Source of the DNA: an uncultured Alphaproteobacteria bacterium
GTDB lineage: Bacteria; Pseudomonadota; Alphaproteobacteria; RF32; CAG-239
NCBI GenBank assembly: GCA_944390315.1
Contig: CALXPO010000027.1
Location: 146,212 to 210,211 of the forward strand
Direction: 5' to 3'
Length of the DNA: 64,000 nt
The stretch's first letter is position 1; each line of letters begins with the position of its first letter. Positions 36,814 through 46,138 of the stretch are shown one piece after another. A program made the translations under genes and the position numbers. A model generated the notes under the pieces. The model saw only the letters and a list, made by a program, of their open reading frames with translations, did not search any database and was not told where the DNA came from.

Positions 36814-37278
36814 TTAAAATGAAGACATATCGAGTATTTTTTGTGTTAATTCTGCAGCTTTGACGCTGTCCATTCGGCTCAATATGTTGGCGGCAGTATC
36901 GGCGTCCATCATTGATAAAAATTCAATGATTTGGGAGGCCTCCATATTTTCGATAATTTTGGCGGCATCTTGTGGGGGCATTTGTGTATATATCCGCACC
37001 AAATAATTTACATCTCTCGTTTTGTGTTCGTCCAGCAGAGCATCTTGGTCCAGACGTTTGCGAATCGCCTGCGCCATTTGTCGGCGCTCGCTCATAAAGG
37101 TTGATGCCGAAAGAGGCGGTACTACTGATGCCTGATAGTCTTTAAGTTTTTGCTCGATATTTTGTGAAGTTGCCCGATATAAATCATCTGCGGTTTGATG
37201 AATTTTAGTTATCAGCAGTGCAATAAAAAAGGCGGCACAAACAATCGGAAAAAATGATTTTTTCATATTTTCTCTCAT
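36814..37278 (-). CDS. MotE-like flagellar motor chaperone
   Basis: 154 aa with an N-terminal membrane or signal segment (about 6-24), a helical stretch, and a C-terminal MgtE_N-like domain: [30 protein letters not shown]. In alphaproteobacteria such proteins (MotE) help the stator protein MotC in the periplasm and lie beside fliM and DUF6468 genes, as here. It overlaps the DUF6468 gene by 4 bases. Assignment rests on both domain and context. Confidence 0.8.
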   Translation of the reverse strand: MRENMKKSFFPIVCAAFFIALLITKIHQTADDLYRATSQNIEQKLKDYQASVVPPLSASTFMSERRQMAQAIRKRLDQDALLDEHKTRDVNYLVRIYTQMPPQDAAKIIENMEASQIIEFLSMMDADTAANILSRMDSVKAAELTQKILDMSSF

Positions 37279-37583
37279 TTGATTGAACGTAAGGCTTGCA
37301 GCAATTCCAATTCTGCTTCTGACGGTGGATCATTGTCAAGACAAGTCGTGTTTTGTGAAGAATCTGTTACTGGGGTTTGGCAGGGCGTAGAGACAGTACC
37401 GCCAATCGTTTCTGTTTTATCAAAAGTTTCGACGGCTTGTTTCAGGGCTTGTGCCAGCTCGGTCATTTTTTGTTGATTTTGCTCCAGTTTAATCAATTGA
37501 CGATTGAGCTTGACCGCGTAATAAATAGCGGGTATCAGCAGGATAATAACGATAATGTTAATTGATAGTTCCGTAATTGTCAT
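37275..37583 (-). CDS. DUF6468-like flagellar-operon protein
   Basis: 102 aa. One N-terminal membrane segment (about 4-24), a short coiled coil (KLNRQLIKLEQNQQKMTELAQ) and a C-terminal [13 protein letters not shown] motif. Proteins of this design occur between fliM and motE in alphaproteobacterial flagellar operons. The exact role is unknown. Confidence 0.7.
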   Translation of the reverse strand: MTITELSINIIVIILLIPAIYYAVKLNRQLIKLEQNQQKMTELAQALKQAVETFDKTETIGGTVSTPCQTPVTDSSQNTTCLDNDPPSEAELELLQALRSIK

Positions 37584-37606
37584 TTCAATTTACCTTTTTG
37601 ATGAAT

Positions 37607-38341
37607 TTAATCGTTGCCGTTTGTGTCTTTGCCGATGCGGACAAAAGCAATTGTTTTTTGCGCCGAGTCGATTTGTGCCATACTGTCTTCGGCAAAAGGC
37701 AGGGAAATATATGTTCCTTTGTGCCAGCTCAATACATCCCGTATTTTAACAGGTACGTTTGGAAGTTTTACAGTTGCTTTTATCAAGTTTGAGCATTGTA
37801 TGATATCTTTTTCAAGACGTAAATGTATTTTAATTTCCCCATAGCCGATTTGCAACAATATTGATGTATCTTCTGCCAGAGATGCCATATCGGAATTTGA
37901 CATTTTGGCAAAGGATTGTATAAGTCCTCGGTAAAATTTTTTTTGAAACAGTTTTATGATTTTTTCTCTGATATGAGAATCGGCAGTATTGACTTCAAGA
38001 TGCGGTTGATGAAATCCCAAACAAATATTAACCAGCGTGTTTGCCGCATTGTGACTGAGAAAAGTTTGTATAAAATAGTTTTTAAAAGAATTTGAATAGA
38101 TGATGTAGTTGCCGTCAATGGCAAAAGATGCAGACGACTCGATTTTTATGGTAAGAGGTTGAGAGAATAATGTCTGAATTTCGGATGTTAAGTTTTGTTC
38201 TAAATTTGATAAAACAAAAGATGTTTTTTCCGACAGGTAAAGCGGGGCGGTATGATTTGAGTTTAACAAAAATGAAATTTCTTCAGAATTAAGAAGCGTA
38301 TTATCGTGATTTATATCTGCGGTTGAAGTCATTGTTTTCAT
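37607..38341 (-). CDS. fliM: Short FliM-like flagellar switch protein
   Basis: 244 aa, well below the usual 320-350. The N-terminus LLNSEEISFLLN matches the FliM CheY-binding start (LSxxEIDxLL). The C-terminus KIRDVLSWHKGTYISLPFAED resembles the SpoA domain shared by FliM and FliN. The middle domain is shortened, and I cannot find the usual GGxG motif. It overlaps fliL-like by 4 bases. It may be a reduced FliM or a FliM-derived paralogue; a working flagellum is not shown. Confidence 0.68.
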   Translation of the reverse strand: MKTMTSTADINHDNTLLNSEEISFLLNSNHTAPLYLSEKTSFVLSNLEQNLTSEIQTLFSQPLTIKIESSASFAIDGNYIIYSNSFKNYFIQTFLSHNAANTLVNICLGFHQPHLEVNTADSHIREKIIKLFQKKFYRGLIQSFAKMSNSDMASLAEDTSILLQIGYGEIKIHLRLEKDIIQCSNLIKATVKLPNVPVKIRDVLSWHKGTYISLPFAEDSMAQIDSAQKTIAFVRIGKDTNGND

Positions 38342-38787
38342 TGTCTGACAAAATTTAAATGTAGATTTTTAATGGTTGATGGATACAAAACAAGATCTAT
38401 TTGTTTTTTAATGATATTTTTTATGAAAGTTCTGTTTTGAGGTTGAGCCAGTTCAGAATAAGAAAATTGGGATAAGGTTTCTTTGAGTTGAAAATTGATG
38501 ATGTTTTCTTTGTTGCGAATTTGTTTAAGTTCTCTTTGATTATAAGGTTCGATATAAAGTTCTAATTGCACAAAATTGTTATCTTTTGTCTTGAAGTTTA
38601 TGGGTGCGGTTTCGTAGACAACCGGCATTTCAATTATGGTTTCTTGATAATATTTGGCAATGGGTTTTGTGTCGGATGATAAAGAGGATAATATGATTGT
38701 GCTTACGGCGGCAATAAACAATACGCCTAATATGGAAAATAATAATTTTTTATTTTTAGAGTCTGTAATTTGATTTACTTTTACCAT
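38338..38787 (-). CDS. fliL: FliL-like flagellar basal body protein
   Basis: 149 aa. A cytoplasmic tail, one membrane segment (about 14-33) and a periplasmic domain with FVQLELYIEPYNQRELKQIRNKE and an ending of LHLNFVRQ, as expected for FliL (stomatin-like, supports the stator). First gene of the fliL-fliM-DUF6468-motE unit. Sequence is divergent, so context carries much of the call. Confidence 0.72.
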   Translation of the reverse strand: MVKVNQITDSKNKKLLFSILGVLFIAAVSTIILSSLSSDTKPIAKYYQETIIEMPVVYETAPINFKTKDNNFVQLELYIEPYNQRELKQIRNKENIINFQLKETLSQFSYSELAQPQNRTFIKNIIKKQIDLVLYPSTIKNLHLNFVRQ

Positions 38788-38936
38788 TTCGAAATCCTTT
38801 TTACTTATTTGAAAATATTGTAAAACAAATTTATCCTATCTTAAAGCCAAAAATACAAATAATACTCTCTTTTCGTGCTCCTTCGTCGCTCTGACTAAGG
38901 TTACAAATATGTAAAATCTAACGGAATTTTTATTAA

Positions 38937-38965
38937 TTGCTTTTTTTTTAAAGTGTTTTATGTTA
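38937..38965 (+). promoter_or_regulatory. Candidate promoter of the pilin-like operon
   Basis: TTGCTT (38937-38942), 17 bases and TGTTAT (38960-38965) lie about 40 bases before the first start codon. It is the best consensus match in the divergent region between fliL and the pilin genes. Confidence 0.4.
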
Positions 38966-39003
38966 TCATGTCATTAGGTGTATTTTTTGAATAGGGTGTT
39001 TCT

Positions 39004-39846
39004 ATGTACTTATGGGTAATCATAGCGACGTTTATTGCTGCGTTATTTGCGATGAATGTTTCTTTGCGCTCAGATATTCAGCAGTTGTATGTCGAGCCTC
39101 AGGCTCAGACTGTTATTACTAAAATATATGTTCAGCATAAAGCCGCTATGCAGTATATCTCTAATCGAAACCGAAATTCGACAGTGGAGGGTATGAGCTA
39201 CCGCCCCGGAGAATTAACAACGGATATGATGGCTGCCGATTTGCCGTATGGTTTTAACCAAGACAGCGGATTCTCAAGATTTACGACATGGGTATATTGT
39301 TTGGATAAAGATAAATTGGATCAGTCTGGGGCAGCCGCCTTACCGGCAAGTTGTACGGCAGGTCTTCCCGCTGACGGCAGCGATCCTGATACCGGCGACG
39401 CCGATACCGGAGACGGAAGTAATTGTTGTGCCGGTTCCGATGCTACGGTTTATTTGGTTACTTATGGATGTGTGCCGGCTAAGTGGCGCGATTTTCGGAC
39501 AGGGAAACCCGATGCCGTATTGTTGCGCTCTATGAAAACGACAACGGGTTATACCGATGGTTTCGGTTATGCCGTCGACAGAGATGAACTTAAAGCGTTA
39601 TATAGCGGAAACTCTGTATATGAAGAGGGAATTACAACCAATATGGGAGTTTATGGTCAGGGAAATCGCTATTATACTCCGATACCTAATTATATATCCG
39701 ATACGCCAATCGGTGATAGGTCGTTTGCTACCGTTTGCGGAACTCAGCGCCAGGGAAATGCAGATTATGATCCGAGCAATCCGCAGAGCGTTGAGGATAT
39801 GTATGCAAGTTGTGATTATTGTTTGGTTTATTTGTCGCAATTTTAA
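39004..39846 (+). CDS. Membrane-anchored extracytoplasmic protein, partner of the giant prepilin
   Basis: 280 aa. The N-terminus is one hydrophobic helix (MYLWVIIATFIAALFAMNV) continuing into a helix with LRSDIQQLYVEPQAQ, which resembles a pilin stem but lacks a leader and Glu5. The outer part has nine Cys, an Asp/Gly-rich insert (DPDTGDADTGDGSNCC) and many Tyr. It precedes the giant prepilin-like gene by 21 bases. Likely surface-exposed; a minor pilin or assembly factor is possible. Confidence 0.68.
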   Translation: MYLWVIIATFIAALFAMNVSLRSDIQQLYVEPQAQTVITKIYVQHKAAMQYISNRNRNSTVEGMSYRPGELTTDMMAADLPYGFNQDSGFSRFTTWVYCLDKDKLDQSGAAALPASCTAGLPADGSDPDTGDADTGDGSNCCAGSDATVYLVTYGCVPAKWRDFRTGKPDAVLLRSMKTTTGYTDGFGYAVDRDELKALYSGNSVYEEGITTNMGVYGQGNRYYTPIPNYISDTPIGDRSFATVCGTQRQGNADYDPSNPQSVEDMYASCDYCLVYLSQF

Positions 39847-39867
39847 CTTTTTGGGGGAAGATAAATA

Positions 39868-42800
39868 ATGAGAAATATGTTTAATAAAATCGGTGAAGCC
39901 GGTACTATGCTGGTGGAGGCATTGGCTATGCTGGGGTTAATTTCTATGGTTACCCCAATCTTGTATAAAAAAGCGGCAGAAAGAACAACGGAATTGCAGG
40001 ATATTAATGCATCTAACCAATTGAGAATTTTGGCTAATGCCATGGATGCTTATATTAAAGATAATTTTAGTCGAATTTCAGGCGGGGATACTGTGACAAA
40101 TAGTTGTGATGTCCCTTCTGTCAATTATGGTAGTTTAAGAGACGATTCCGTCGTTTCGTTTGATATATCTCACTTATGCGAATATTTGCCTTATGGCTTC
40201 TTAAAAGACGGAAAAACTCAGGAGAGCAGGATATTTTCTAATGCAGACCCTTCTTATAAAGTTGTATTGCGTAAAACAACAGGAACGGAAACAGATGAAG
40301 CAGATAATGAAATTGTTGTTTCCGAAACTATTACCGGCTTTTTAACGGCTGTGCCTAACGAAGGAGAAGATTTCCCGTCGAATCGTGTTTCTCGTATTGC
40401 AACCATGGTCGGCAGTAACGGCGGCTATGTCCAAGATGACGGAAAAATCGTCGGTTCTCAAGGTATCTGGAGTTTGGATAATGATAGTGAATTGGGACTA
40501 ACTCTTCCGGCAAAAACTTTTGTTATTTCTTCGTTGCAGCCTATATCTTCCCAAGGTTTGTCAAACGAAGATGTTTTGCACCGTAAAACCCAAAGTCAAA
40601 ATGATTATGTCTTGAACTCTATGGAAACAGACTTATTTATGGGCTTTAACGAAAAAAATCATAATATTCGTCAGGTTAACCAAATCATTATGTCTCCTCA
40701 GGTCGACTGGATGGTCGGTGGTGATTCTAACAGTATTAAGCAGTCGGAAATACCGACAATGGAATATGGACAAACCTATGATCCCGATTTGGATTATACC
40801 CTTTATATCGGCGATAAAGGCGGTGCTTATATGGAAGGTAATTTTGCCGCTTTGTCTTCTTTGTTTACGGTTCGAAGTGAAGACGAAACAGACGGCGGTA
40901 TTAAGTATTATGAAACTAGAAATGATACGGATATGACAGATCCGGCTAATCCTGTTACCACGACCAATAAAGGTGCAAATATATTTAGTGTAAACAAATC
41001 TAAAATGGAATATGGTAATATTGATGAAAATACGGCAGGAGTCTTGTTAACCGTAGATAAAGACGAAGGAAACATGGTGTTTGAATCCAAAACAACCAGT
41101 ACATCTTCAACCGGAGATCCCTCAACAAGTTCGCAAAAATTGGTCGATGCAAGCGCCTCTCGGGTTAATCTTTTGGACGGTGCTTTGAGTGTTCGAAATC
41201 CAAAAATCACGGCAGATGGTAGATATAAAGATTATACAAACAGTCAATGGGTTCCCGATAACGCCATACCTTCTGTTGTTGTCGGCGGTGGTGAAATTCA
41301 TGACGGCTCTTATACGACCTATACATATCAAGATGGTCGACCTGTCATCAATGCCGGTGAGCTGGACGGAACAGAATCGGCCGGTGAACATGCTTTAACC
41401 GTTAATGGTCCTGCTTTTGTCAGAGATAGTTTGAAAACAGCTAAGCTGAAAGCCTATAATGTCGATGCCGCAAAGTTAAGGGGGGGTGTCGATATGGCAA
41501 ACTTCGAATCTGCTACGGATGATTCAGACTTCTATTTAGTCGCAGAGCAGAAGGGAACGGATGCGGCAACTGCGGAAGGACGTTTGCTTGTCGGACCATA
41601 TAAAGATGCGGCTTCCAATGAAAATAGATATCGTTTACAGGTTGCTGAAGTAGACGGAACTTCTGATGAAGGAACGACCATTCAGGGTGGAATTCGTATG
41701 AATCACGAATCAGGTATAAATTTAGCAGCCGGTGACCCGTCCGGAGCCGTCGATTTGGGACTGATTGAACATAATGTCAACAATAATAGCTCTACATCTA
41801 ATTTTTCAACGGCAGATGGTCAACTCAAACTCGGTGCATTTAATGCCATCTCTCTGTCAACAATTGATTCTGGCGGAAACTTCATAGATAAATCCGTTGT
41901 TTCTATTCAGGATGATATGTTGCGTGCCTATAATGAAAACAGCGGCAGCGGCGATGCGGCTCAATCCGTTGGATATATCGATTCTGTAACAGATAATGCT
42001 CGTTTTGTCTCAAGAACTGCAGATAATATCACTCATGATGATTTATATAGCAGAAGTTTAATAGGTACCGAAGACGAAGGTTTATTTGCTTTAGGAGATA
42101 TGGATTTTAGCGTTAGTGAAGATGCTAAAGACAGTTCCGGAACAGCAAGACCTGTACTCGATGTTAAAGCTAAACGCGAGGATATGTACACGTCAACAAG
42201 AGTTGCCGGTGGTTTTGCAATATTTGATTATGATGCTGATAGTGCAACGACTGACGGTAGCGGCAATGCTATTAGCGCAGATTATCCTTCTGTCGGCAAT
42301 CAAAAAGGTAATCCTTCCGTGTATGTCAGCAAAGGAGATTTTCAGGTTCTTGCTACGGTTAAAAACGAAGTCGATAACATAGATAAAGGTGATATTATCT
42401 TACAAGTGGATAATAACTCTGATACAGCTGTTATTGCCGATGATGACGATCGCGGAAGTGTTTATATTCGTAAAGGGGCAATTAATGTAGCAAATCGAGC
42501 TTATGATACCGGTGATGCTAATTACGATCGTTTGACGAATGCTGAAATAGCTTCTGATTATGCCGAATCTGCCAATGGTGATACTTCTGCCAAAGGATAT
42601 ATTGCCGCCGATCGTTTCATTGCTCATACCAGACCTATGGAAGTAGCCTTAAATGCCTCCTCACAACAATTGAGCGGAAATGCAATAACCGGTACGGGTG
42701 GTGCGGCTTTGGTCGAGTATGATAAATACGAAATTAATCCGGCTTATACCTCGGTTATGCATGATATCAAATTGACAACACGCGGCGGTGCAAGATTAAG

Positions 42801-43635
42801 CGATATTTTGCCTGATTTTGTTAATAAAGGTATTTATGTTGTTGATAATACTTATAAAGAAAATACTAAATGGGTGGGCGGTTCTCCCGATACACAAGAA
42901 GAAATCCCTGCGGCTTCCGCTTCCGCAGAAGATTTTACTTCTGCATATTTAGGGTTTGTGCCGGCGCCGATTTGTCCGCAAGGTTATTCTAAAGTTATAA
43001 CCATCAATCCTTCCGGTTGGTCAATGGCTCAAGCCGGTACTCCGGTCAATAACGGCGGTTCTTTAGATATCGCAACACATAACAATCCTTTCTTATATTG
43101 GTATACTCAAGATCAACAACTACGTACGAATGTTGAAGAAGTTGAACCGGTTAAACCTCTTACTTTTCAGAAAAGTACTTGGTTGAGAGCTATGGTCATG
43201 CCACAATGTAACGGAGCTGACGGGGATGGAAATTTCCAAATGTCAGGAGAATGCAAGAGTTCGGACGCCGATGCTTTCAAAGGTTGGGGAACGGTTCTGG
43301 GATTTGTTTATCCTGCGGCTTATTACGAAGAGTTTTTAGCTTGGGATGAGGCTGGTTTAGCTGAAGGTGGAAATGCTAATACCGGTAGTTCAGACGGTGA
43401 CACAACATCAACGGCAGGTACGGTATATTGGAATTTGTTCCCTGTACAGTACAGACAGCTTGAGGCCTATGTTACCGTTTATTGCTATTTTAACCGGAAA
43501 TTGTTTGACAGCAACTATGTGGATACAACTTATGACCAGTTAAAAGGAACAAGACGCGATTATTGGGATAAAGGTGATACGGATTATTCCAAGCGTTTGA
43601 ACGATCCTAATTTGAAATATAATGATCCTTGGTAA
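39868..43635 (+). CDS. Giant prepilin-like surface protein
   Basis: 1255 aa. The N-terminus MRNMFNKIGEAG then TMLVEALAML fits a type IV prepilin: leader cleaved after Gly12, and Glu at +5 (Glu17) in the hydrophobic stem. Usual pilins have 130-200 residues; this one carries about 1200 more. These are beta-rich and full of Asp, Asn, Gly, Ser and Thr (LTVNGPAF, AYNVDAAKLRGG, VYIRKGAIN), like the collar and fibre regions of adhesins. The C-terminal 250 residues have several Cys and Trp. A tip adhesin resembling PilV of conjugative pili is one option. No pilus assembly genes are in the window. Confidence 0.75.
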   Translation: MRNMFNKIGEAGTMLVEALAMLGLISMVTPILYKKAAERTTELQDINASNQLRILANAMDAYIKDNFSRISGGDTVTNSCDVPSVNYGSLRDDSVVSFDISHLCEYLPYGFLKDGKTQESRIFSNADPSYKVVLRKTTGTETDEADNEIVVSETITGFLTAVPNEGEDFPSNRVSRIATMVGSNGGYVQDDGKIVGSQGIWSLDNDSELGLTLPAKTFVISSLQPISSQGLSNEDVLHRKTQSQNDYVLNSMETDLFMGFNEKNHNIRQVNQIIMSPQVDWMVGGDSNSIKQSEIPTMEYGQTYDPDLDYTLYIGDKGGAYMEGNFAALSSLFTVRSEDETDGGIKYYETRNDTDMTDPANPVTTTNKGANIFSVNKSKMEYGNIDENTAGVLLTVDKDEGNMVFESKTTSTSSTGDPSTSSQKLVDASASRVNLLDGALSVRNPKITADGRYKDYTNSQWVPDNAIPSVVVGGGEIHDGSYTTYTYQDGRPVINAGELDGTESAGEHALTVNGPAFVRDSLKTAKLKAYNVDAAKLRGGVDMANFESATDDSDFYLVAEQKGTDAATAEGRLLVGPYKDAASNENRYRLQVAEVDGTSDEGTTIQGGIRMNHESGINLAAGDPSGAVDLGLIEHNVNNNSSTSNFSTADGQLKLGAFNAISLSTIDSGGNFIDKSVVSIQDDMLRAYNENSGSGDAAQSVGYIDSVTDNARFVSRTADNITHDDLYSRSLIGTEDEGLFALGDMDFSVSEDAKDSSGTARPVLDVKAKREDMYTSTRVAGGFAIFDYDADSATTDGSGNAISADYPSVGNQKGNPSVYVSKGDFQVLATVKNEVDNIDKGDIILQVDNNSDTAVIADDDDRGSVYIRKGAINVANRAYDTGDANYDRLTNAEIASDYAESANGDTSAKGYIAADRFIAHTRPMEVALNASSQQLSGNAITGTGGAALVEYDKYEINPAYTSVMHDIKLTTRGGARLSDILPDFVNKGIYVVDNTYKENTKWVGGSPDTQEEIPAASASAEDFTSAYLGFVPAPICPQGYSKVITINPSGWSMAQAGTPVNNGGSLDIATHNNPFLYWYTQDQQLRTNVEEVEPVKPLTFQKSTWLRAMVMPQCNGADGDGNFQMSGECKSSDADAFKGWGTVLGFVYPAAYYEEFLAWDEAGLAEGGNANTGSSDGDTTSTAGTVYWNLFPVQYRQLEAYVTVYCYFNRKLFDSNYVDTTYDQLKGTRRDYWDKGDTDYSKRLNDPNLKYNDPW

Positions 43636-43642
43636 CCTTACT

Positions 43643-43671
43643 AAAAAATCCCTCTAAAAGAGGGGTTTTTT
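43643..43671 (+). terminator. Rho-independent terminator of the pilin-like operon
   Basis: AAAAAATCCCTCT pairs with AGAGGGGTTTTTT around a short A-loop, 8 bases after the stop. Confidence 0.9.
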
Positions 43672-43800
43672 ATGACTTGAATATCATCTCTCCTATATCA
43701 GCAAGGGGGGACCAGCCCAGCGGTAAGGCTTGCGGAGCTTGGGGCTGGGCGAACGAAGTTCGAATAGGCTAATATCACTTGCGTCAGCGAGTGAAAGTTT
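43671..43800 (+). repeat. Repeat family A, copy 2 (with flank; tandem unit 1)
   Basis: The core at 43711-43800 is the inverse of the copy at 3971-4062. The whole 129-base unit, beginning TATGACTTGAATATCATC, is repeated in tandem from 43800. Internal hairpins: GCCCAGC with GCTGGGC, and CGAAC-GAA-GTTCG. Confidence 0.78.
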
Positions 43801-43925
43801 ATGACTTGAATATCATCTCTCCTATATCAGCAAGGGGGATCAGCCCAGCGGTAAGGCTTGCGGAGCTTGGGGCTGGGTGACCAGAAGTTTAAATAGAAAA
43901 TACCAGTTACGATAGCTTGTGGAAG
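43800..43925 (+). repeat. Repeat family A, copy 3 (tandem unit 2, degenerate end)
   Basis: It matches unit 1 through GGCTTGCGGAGCTTGGGGCT and then diverges: the CACTTGCGTCAGCGAGTG block is replaced by an altered sequence, though the AAGTTTA end remains. Confidence 0.7.
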
Positions 43926-44340
43926 TTTATAATCAGAGCATAATATTTCCTGCAAGCAGGGATTATATCCAAATCTGATGGTATGCTATACGTAGTTTTG
44001 TCGACAGATAAACGGAGTTTTAAATAATTTGCACATGCACATAATCCGGCGATAGTTTGCTTATGAAAGCTATGTCTAATTTTTCAAAGACGCCTTTACG
44101 AAGAATTAAGTTTTTTTCTAAAACGAGTTATATGCTCTGATAACATCTATAGCTGACAAAACTAAACAGTAAAAATTTGTTGTAAATATTGTGAGAGCGC
44201 ATTCAATGACAGTTTTTGTTGAGGAAAGCAGAATCAGTTGATAAATCTTTTTTAATACCAATGAAAGAGGCCATGTTATCAGCCGATTTTAGAAGTTAGT
44301 TATGGTCTTGTATTCGATTTATAGAAATTATACCGTTAAA
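43926..44340. other. AT-rich spacer without an assigned feature
   Basis: About 415 bases. Only a small hairpin (CCTGC-AAG-CAGG near 43950) is visible; no gene, tRNA or clear promoter. Confidence 0.4.
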
Positions 44341-44359
44341 AATATAATTTAATATTCAA

Positions 44360-44695
44360 CTATATTTTCTTCCCGTTTTTATCTATATAAAACCAATGGT
44401 GGCTATTCCAGTAATGGTATTCATTTCCGGAATGCGGTACCTTACTAAGATTGCCTGAATAAGTGACTTTTGCCTTTCCGTTTTTGAAGGGATATGCAAA
44501 TTTGTATTGAGGTGGAATAATTACTTTCCCATCAGGTGTTGCATAGCCCATTTTATGGGTTTTATGATCTATGATTCGTTGTGTGCCTTCGCTGATGTAA
44601 TCATCGCCGTTGTCGTATTGATAGACGGAATAATGGTGGTTTAAGCCACAACCTGCGGAAAATAAAAAAACGGTAAGCAAAAGAATATTTTTCAT
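44360..44695 (-). CDS. Small WG-repeat-like lipoprotein
   Basis: 111 aa. Signal peptide ending at lipobox SAGC (acylated Cys16). The segment YATPDGKVIIPPQYKFAYPFKNGKAKV resembles one WG-type repeat (W/Y-G-x-x-D/G-x-x-G-x-x-V-I-P-x-x-Y). The C-terminus is Tyr/His/Trp-rich. Isolated on the minus strand after the repeat region. Function unknown. Confidence 0.75.
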   Translation of the reverse strand: MKNILLLTVFLFSAGCGLNHHYSVYQYDNGDDYISEGTQRIIDHKTHKMGYATPDGKVIIPPQYKFAYPFKNGKAKVTYSGNLSKVPHSGNEYHYWNSHHWFYIDKNGKKI

Positions 44696-44841
44696 GATAC
44701 GTTTTCCTTTTAGTGTAATGTTTTGAGTATTATTTATGCAAATAATGGAAAATGCAACCTCTATCGGTTATTTATAAAGTTTGAACTAATTTCGCTATGT
44801 TAAATGTATTATCAGTATGCGTTCTTTATGGAAAAATAAAT

Positions 44842-44862
44842 CCCCCTGAGTTATAGGGGGAA
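44842..44862 (-). terminator. Terminator after the 75-aa gene
   Basis: CCCCCT pairs with AGGGGG on the minus strand, followed by a T-rich run. Its position just beyond the stop supports the small gene. Confidence 0.65.
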
Positions 44863-44866
44863 AAGG

Positions 44867-45094
44867 CTAGTCTAGAGAATAATTCTCATTGCTTCTGGTC
44901 AGACGACGAGAATAGAGTCTGGATTTTGCTTTGTCTGAGTTATCAGCCTTGCGATATGTGTGGCGATTTTTGTTTCTTCCGTGTGAAGAGGAGAGGTGAG
45001 CACCGGCAGATGTTTGCGACAAAGGAATAATCCAACCGAAAGCAGCAAATATAGGAGCTACTTTTCTTGCAAAAGACATGATAATACTTTTCAT
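44867..45094 (-). CDS. Small basic exported protein (tentative)
   Basis: 75 aa. The first 30 residues look like a signal peptide (MKSIIMSFARKVAPIFAAFG, then an AGA region), followed by a Ser/Arg/Lys-rich tail (SSSHGRNKNRHTYRKADNSD). A terminator just downstream suggests a real transcript. Family not recognised. Confidence 0.5.
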   Translation of the reverse strand: MKSIIMSFARKVAPIFAAFGWIIPLSQTSAGAHLSSSHGRNKNRHTYRKADNSDKAKSRLYSRRLTRSNENYSLD

Positions 45095-45172
45095 AAATTG
45101 GCTATTTTGTGGTTAAACAAATAATAATAATCCTTGATGAAAAGTTTAGGCTGAGTGGAAGAATTTTGCAAG

Positions 45173-46138
45173 TTATTTTTGCTTGAGGTGCTGGCGATAA
45201 AGATTTACATTTTGATTATGCTCTTTCAGAGAACGAGCAAAACGATGTCCGCCTTTTCCGGTCGCTACAAAATATAAATAATCGCTCTGACTTGGATTAG
45301 CAGCGGCTAAAAGGGCGTCTTTTCCGGGATTGCAAATGGGTTCGGGGGGTAATCCATAGTATTTATATGTATTGAACGGACTATCAATGGATAAATCTTT
45401 TTTATACAATTTACGCCCTAAGTCCTTTTTTCCGTGTGTGATGGCATAAATAACGCTGGGATCCGTTTGTAATTTCATTCCTATTTTTAATCTATTAATG
45501 AAAACAGAGGCAATATCGGGACGTTCTTTCGCCACGGCCGTTTCCTTTTCAATGATAGAGGCCAGAATCAAGAGTTCTTTTGGATTATGGATAACATTGG
45601 ATTTGTTTTGTTGCCACGCTTCTTGCAGGGCATCTTGCATAGCTTTTCGTGCGCGATTGATGAGGTTGTCGCGTTGTTCTCCCATAACATAGCTATAAGT
45701 CTCAGGTAATAATTCTCCTTCGTTGACTTTTATGGTAATTTCACCGCTGAGGTTTGATTCGTTTTTTATAATTTGTAATATTTTGGCGGTCGTAAGTCCT
45801 TCCGGCAATGTTATGGAATGATAACGAACTTCACCGCGTTTGAGAATATTAAGAACTTCAGACATTGAAATATGAGGTTCAAATACATATTCTCCGGCTT
45901 GCAACTCTTTGTCTGTTTTATGTACACGAGCCAAAATTTTAAATAAAAGCGGGTGTGAAATCACGCCCGCTTTATATAATTGTTGTGCAACCTGATGAGA
46001 ACCCCATCCTTTTTCTATAATTAAGGTTGTTGATGTTGTTGCCTTGTTGGGCAAGTTAACGAGCCACAACGTTCCTCCGGCAACAAAAATGACGAGGATG
46101 CAAACGATAAGAAAAAGATTTTTGAGCCAACCTATCAT
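45173..46138 (-). CDS. mltG: Endolytic murein transglycosylase
   Basis: 321 aa. One N-terminal membrane segment (about 8-28), a LysM-like region with GEYVFEPHISMSEVL, and the YceG catalytic domain. Glu197 in ASIIEKET matches the catalytic Glu. LPPEPICNPG near the C-terminus is a family signature. Cuts nascent glycan strands in the inner membrane. It overlaps fabF by 1 base (TAATG), and acpP-fabF-mltG is a common alphaproteobacterial order. Confidence 0.95.
   Translation of the reverse strand: MIGWLKNLFLIVCILVIFVAGGTLWLVNLPNKATTSTTLIIEKGWGSHQVAQQLYKAGVISHPLLFKILARVHKTDKELQAGEYVFEPHISMSEVLNILKRGEVRYHSITLPEGLTTAKILQIIKNESNLSGEITIKVNEGELLPETYSYVMGEQRDNLINRARKAMQDALQEAWQQNKSNVIHNPKELLILASIIEKETAVAKERPDIASVFINRLKIGMKLQTDPSVIYAITHGKKDLGRKLYKKDLSIDSPFNTYKYYGLPPEPICNPGKDALLAAANPSQSDYLYFVATGKGGHRFARSLKEHNQNVNLYRQHLKQK

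Noticed and set aside
40908..41391. Minus-strand frames inside the giant prepilin gene
   Set aside because: Shadows of the long plus-strand coding frame without start signals or motifs.
43671..43925. Tandem repeats considered as a CRISPR array
   Set aside because: Only two units of 129 bases with a shared body; no short repeats with unique spacers and no cas genes.
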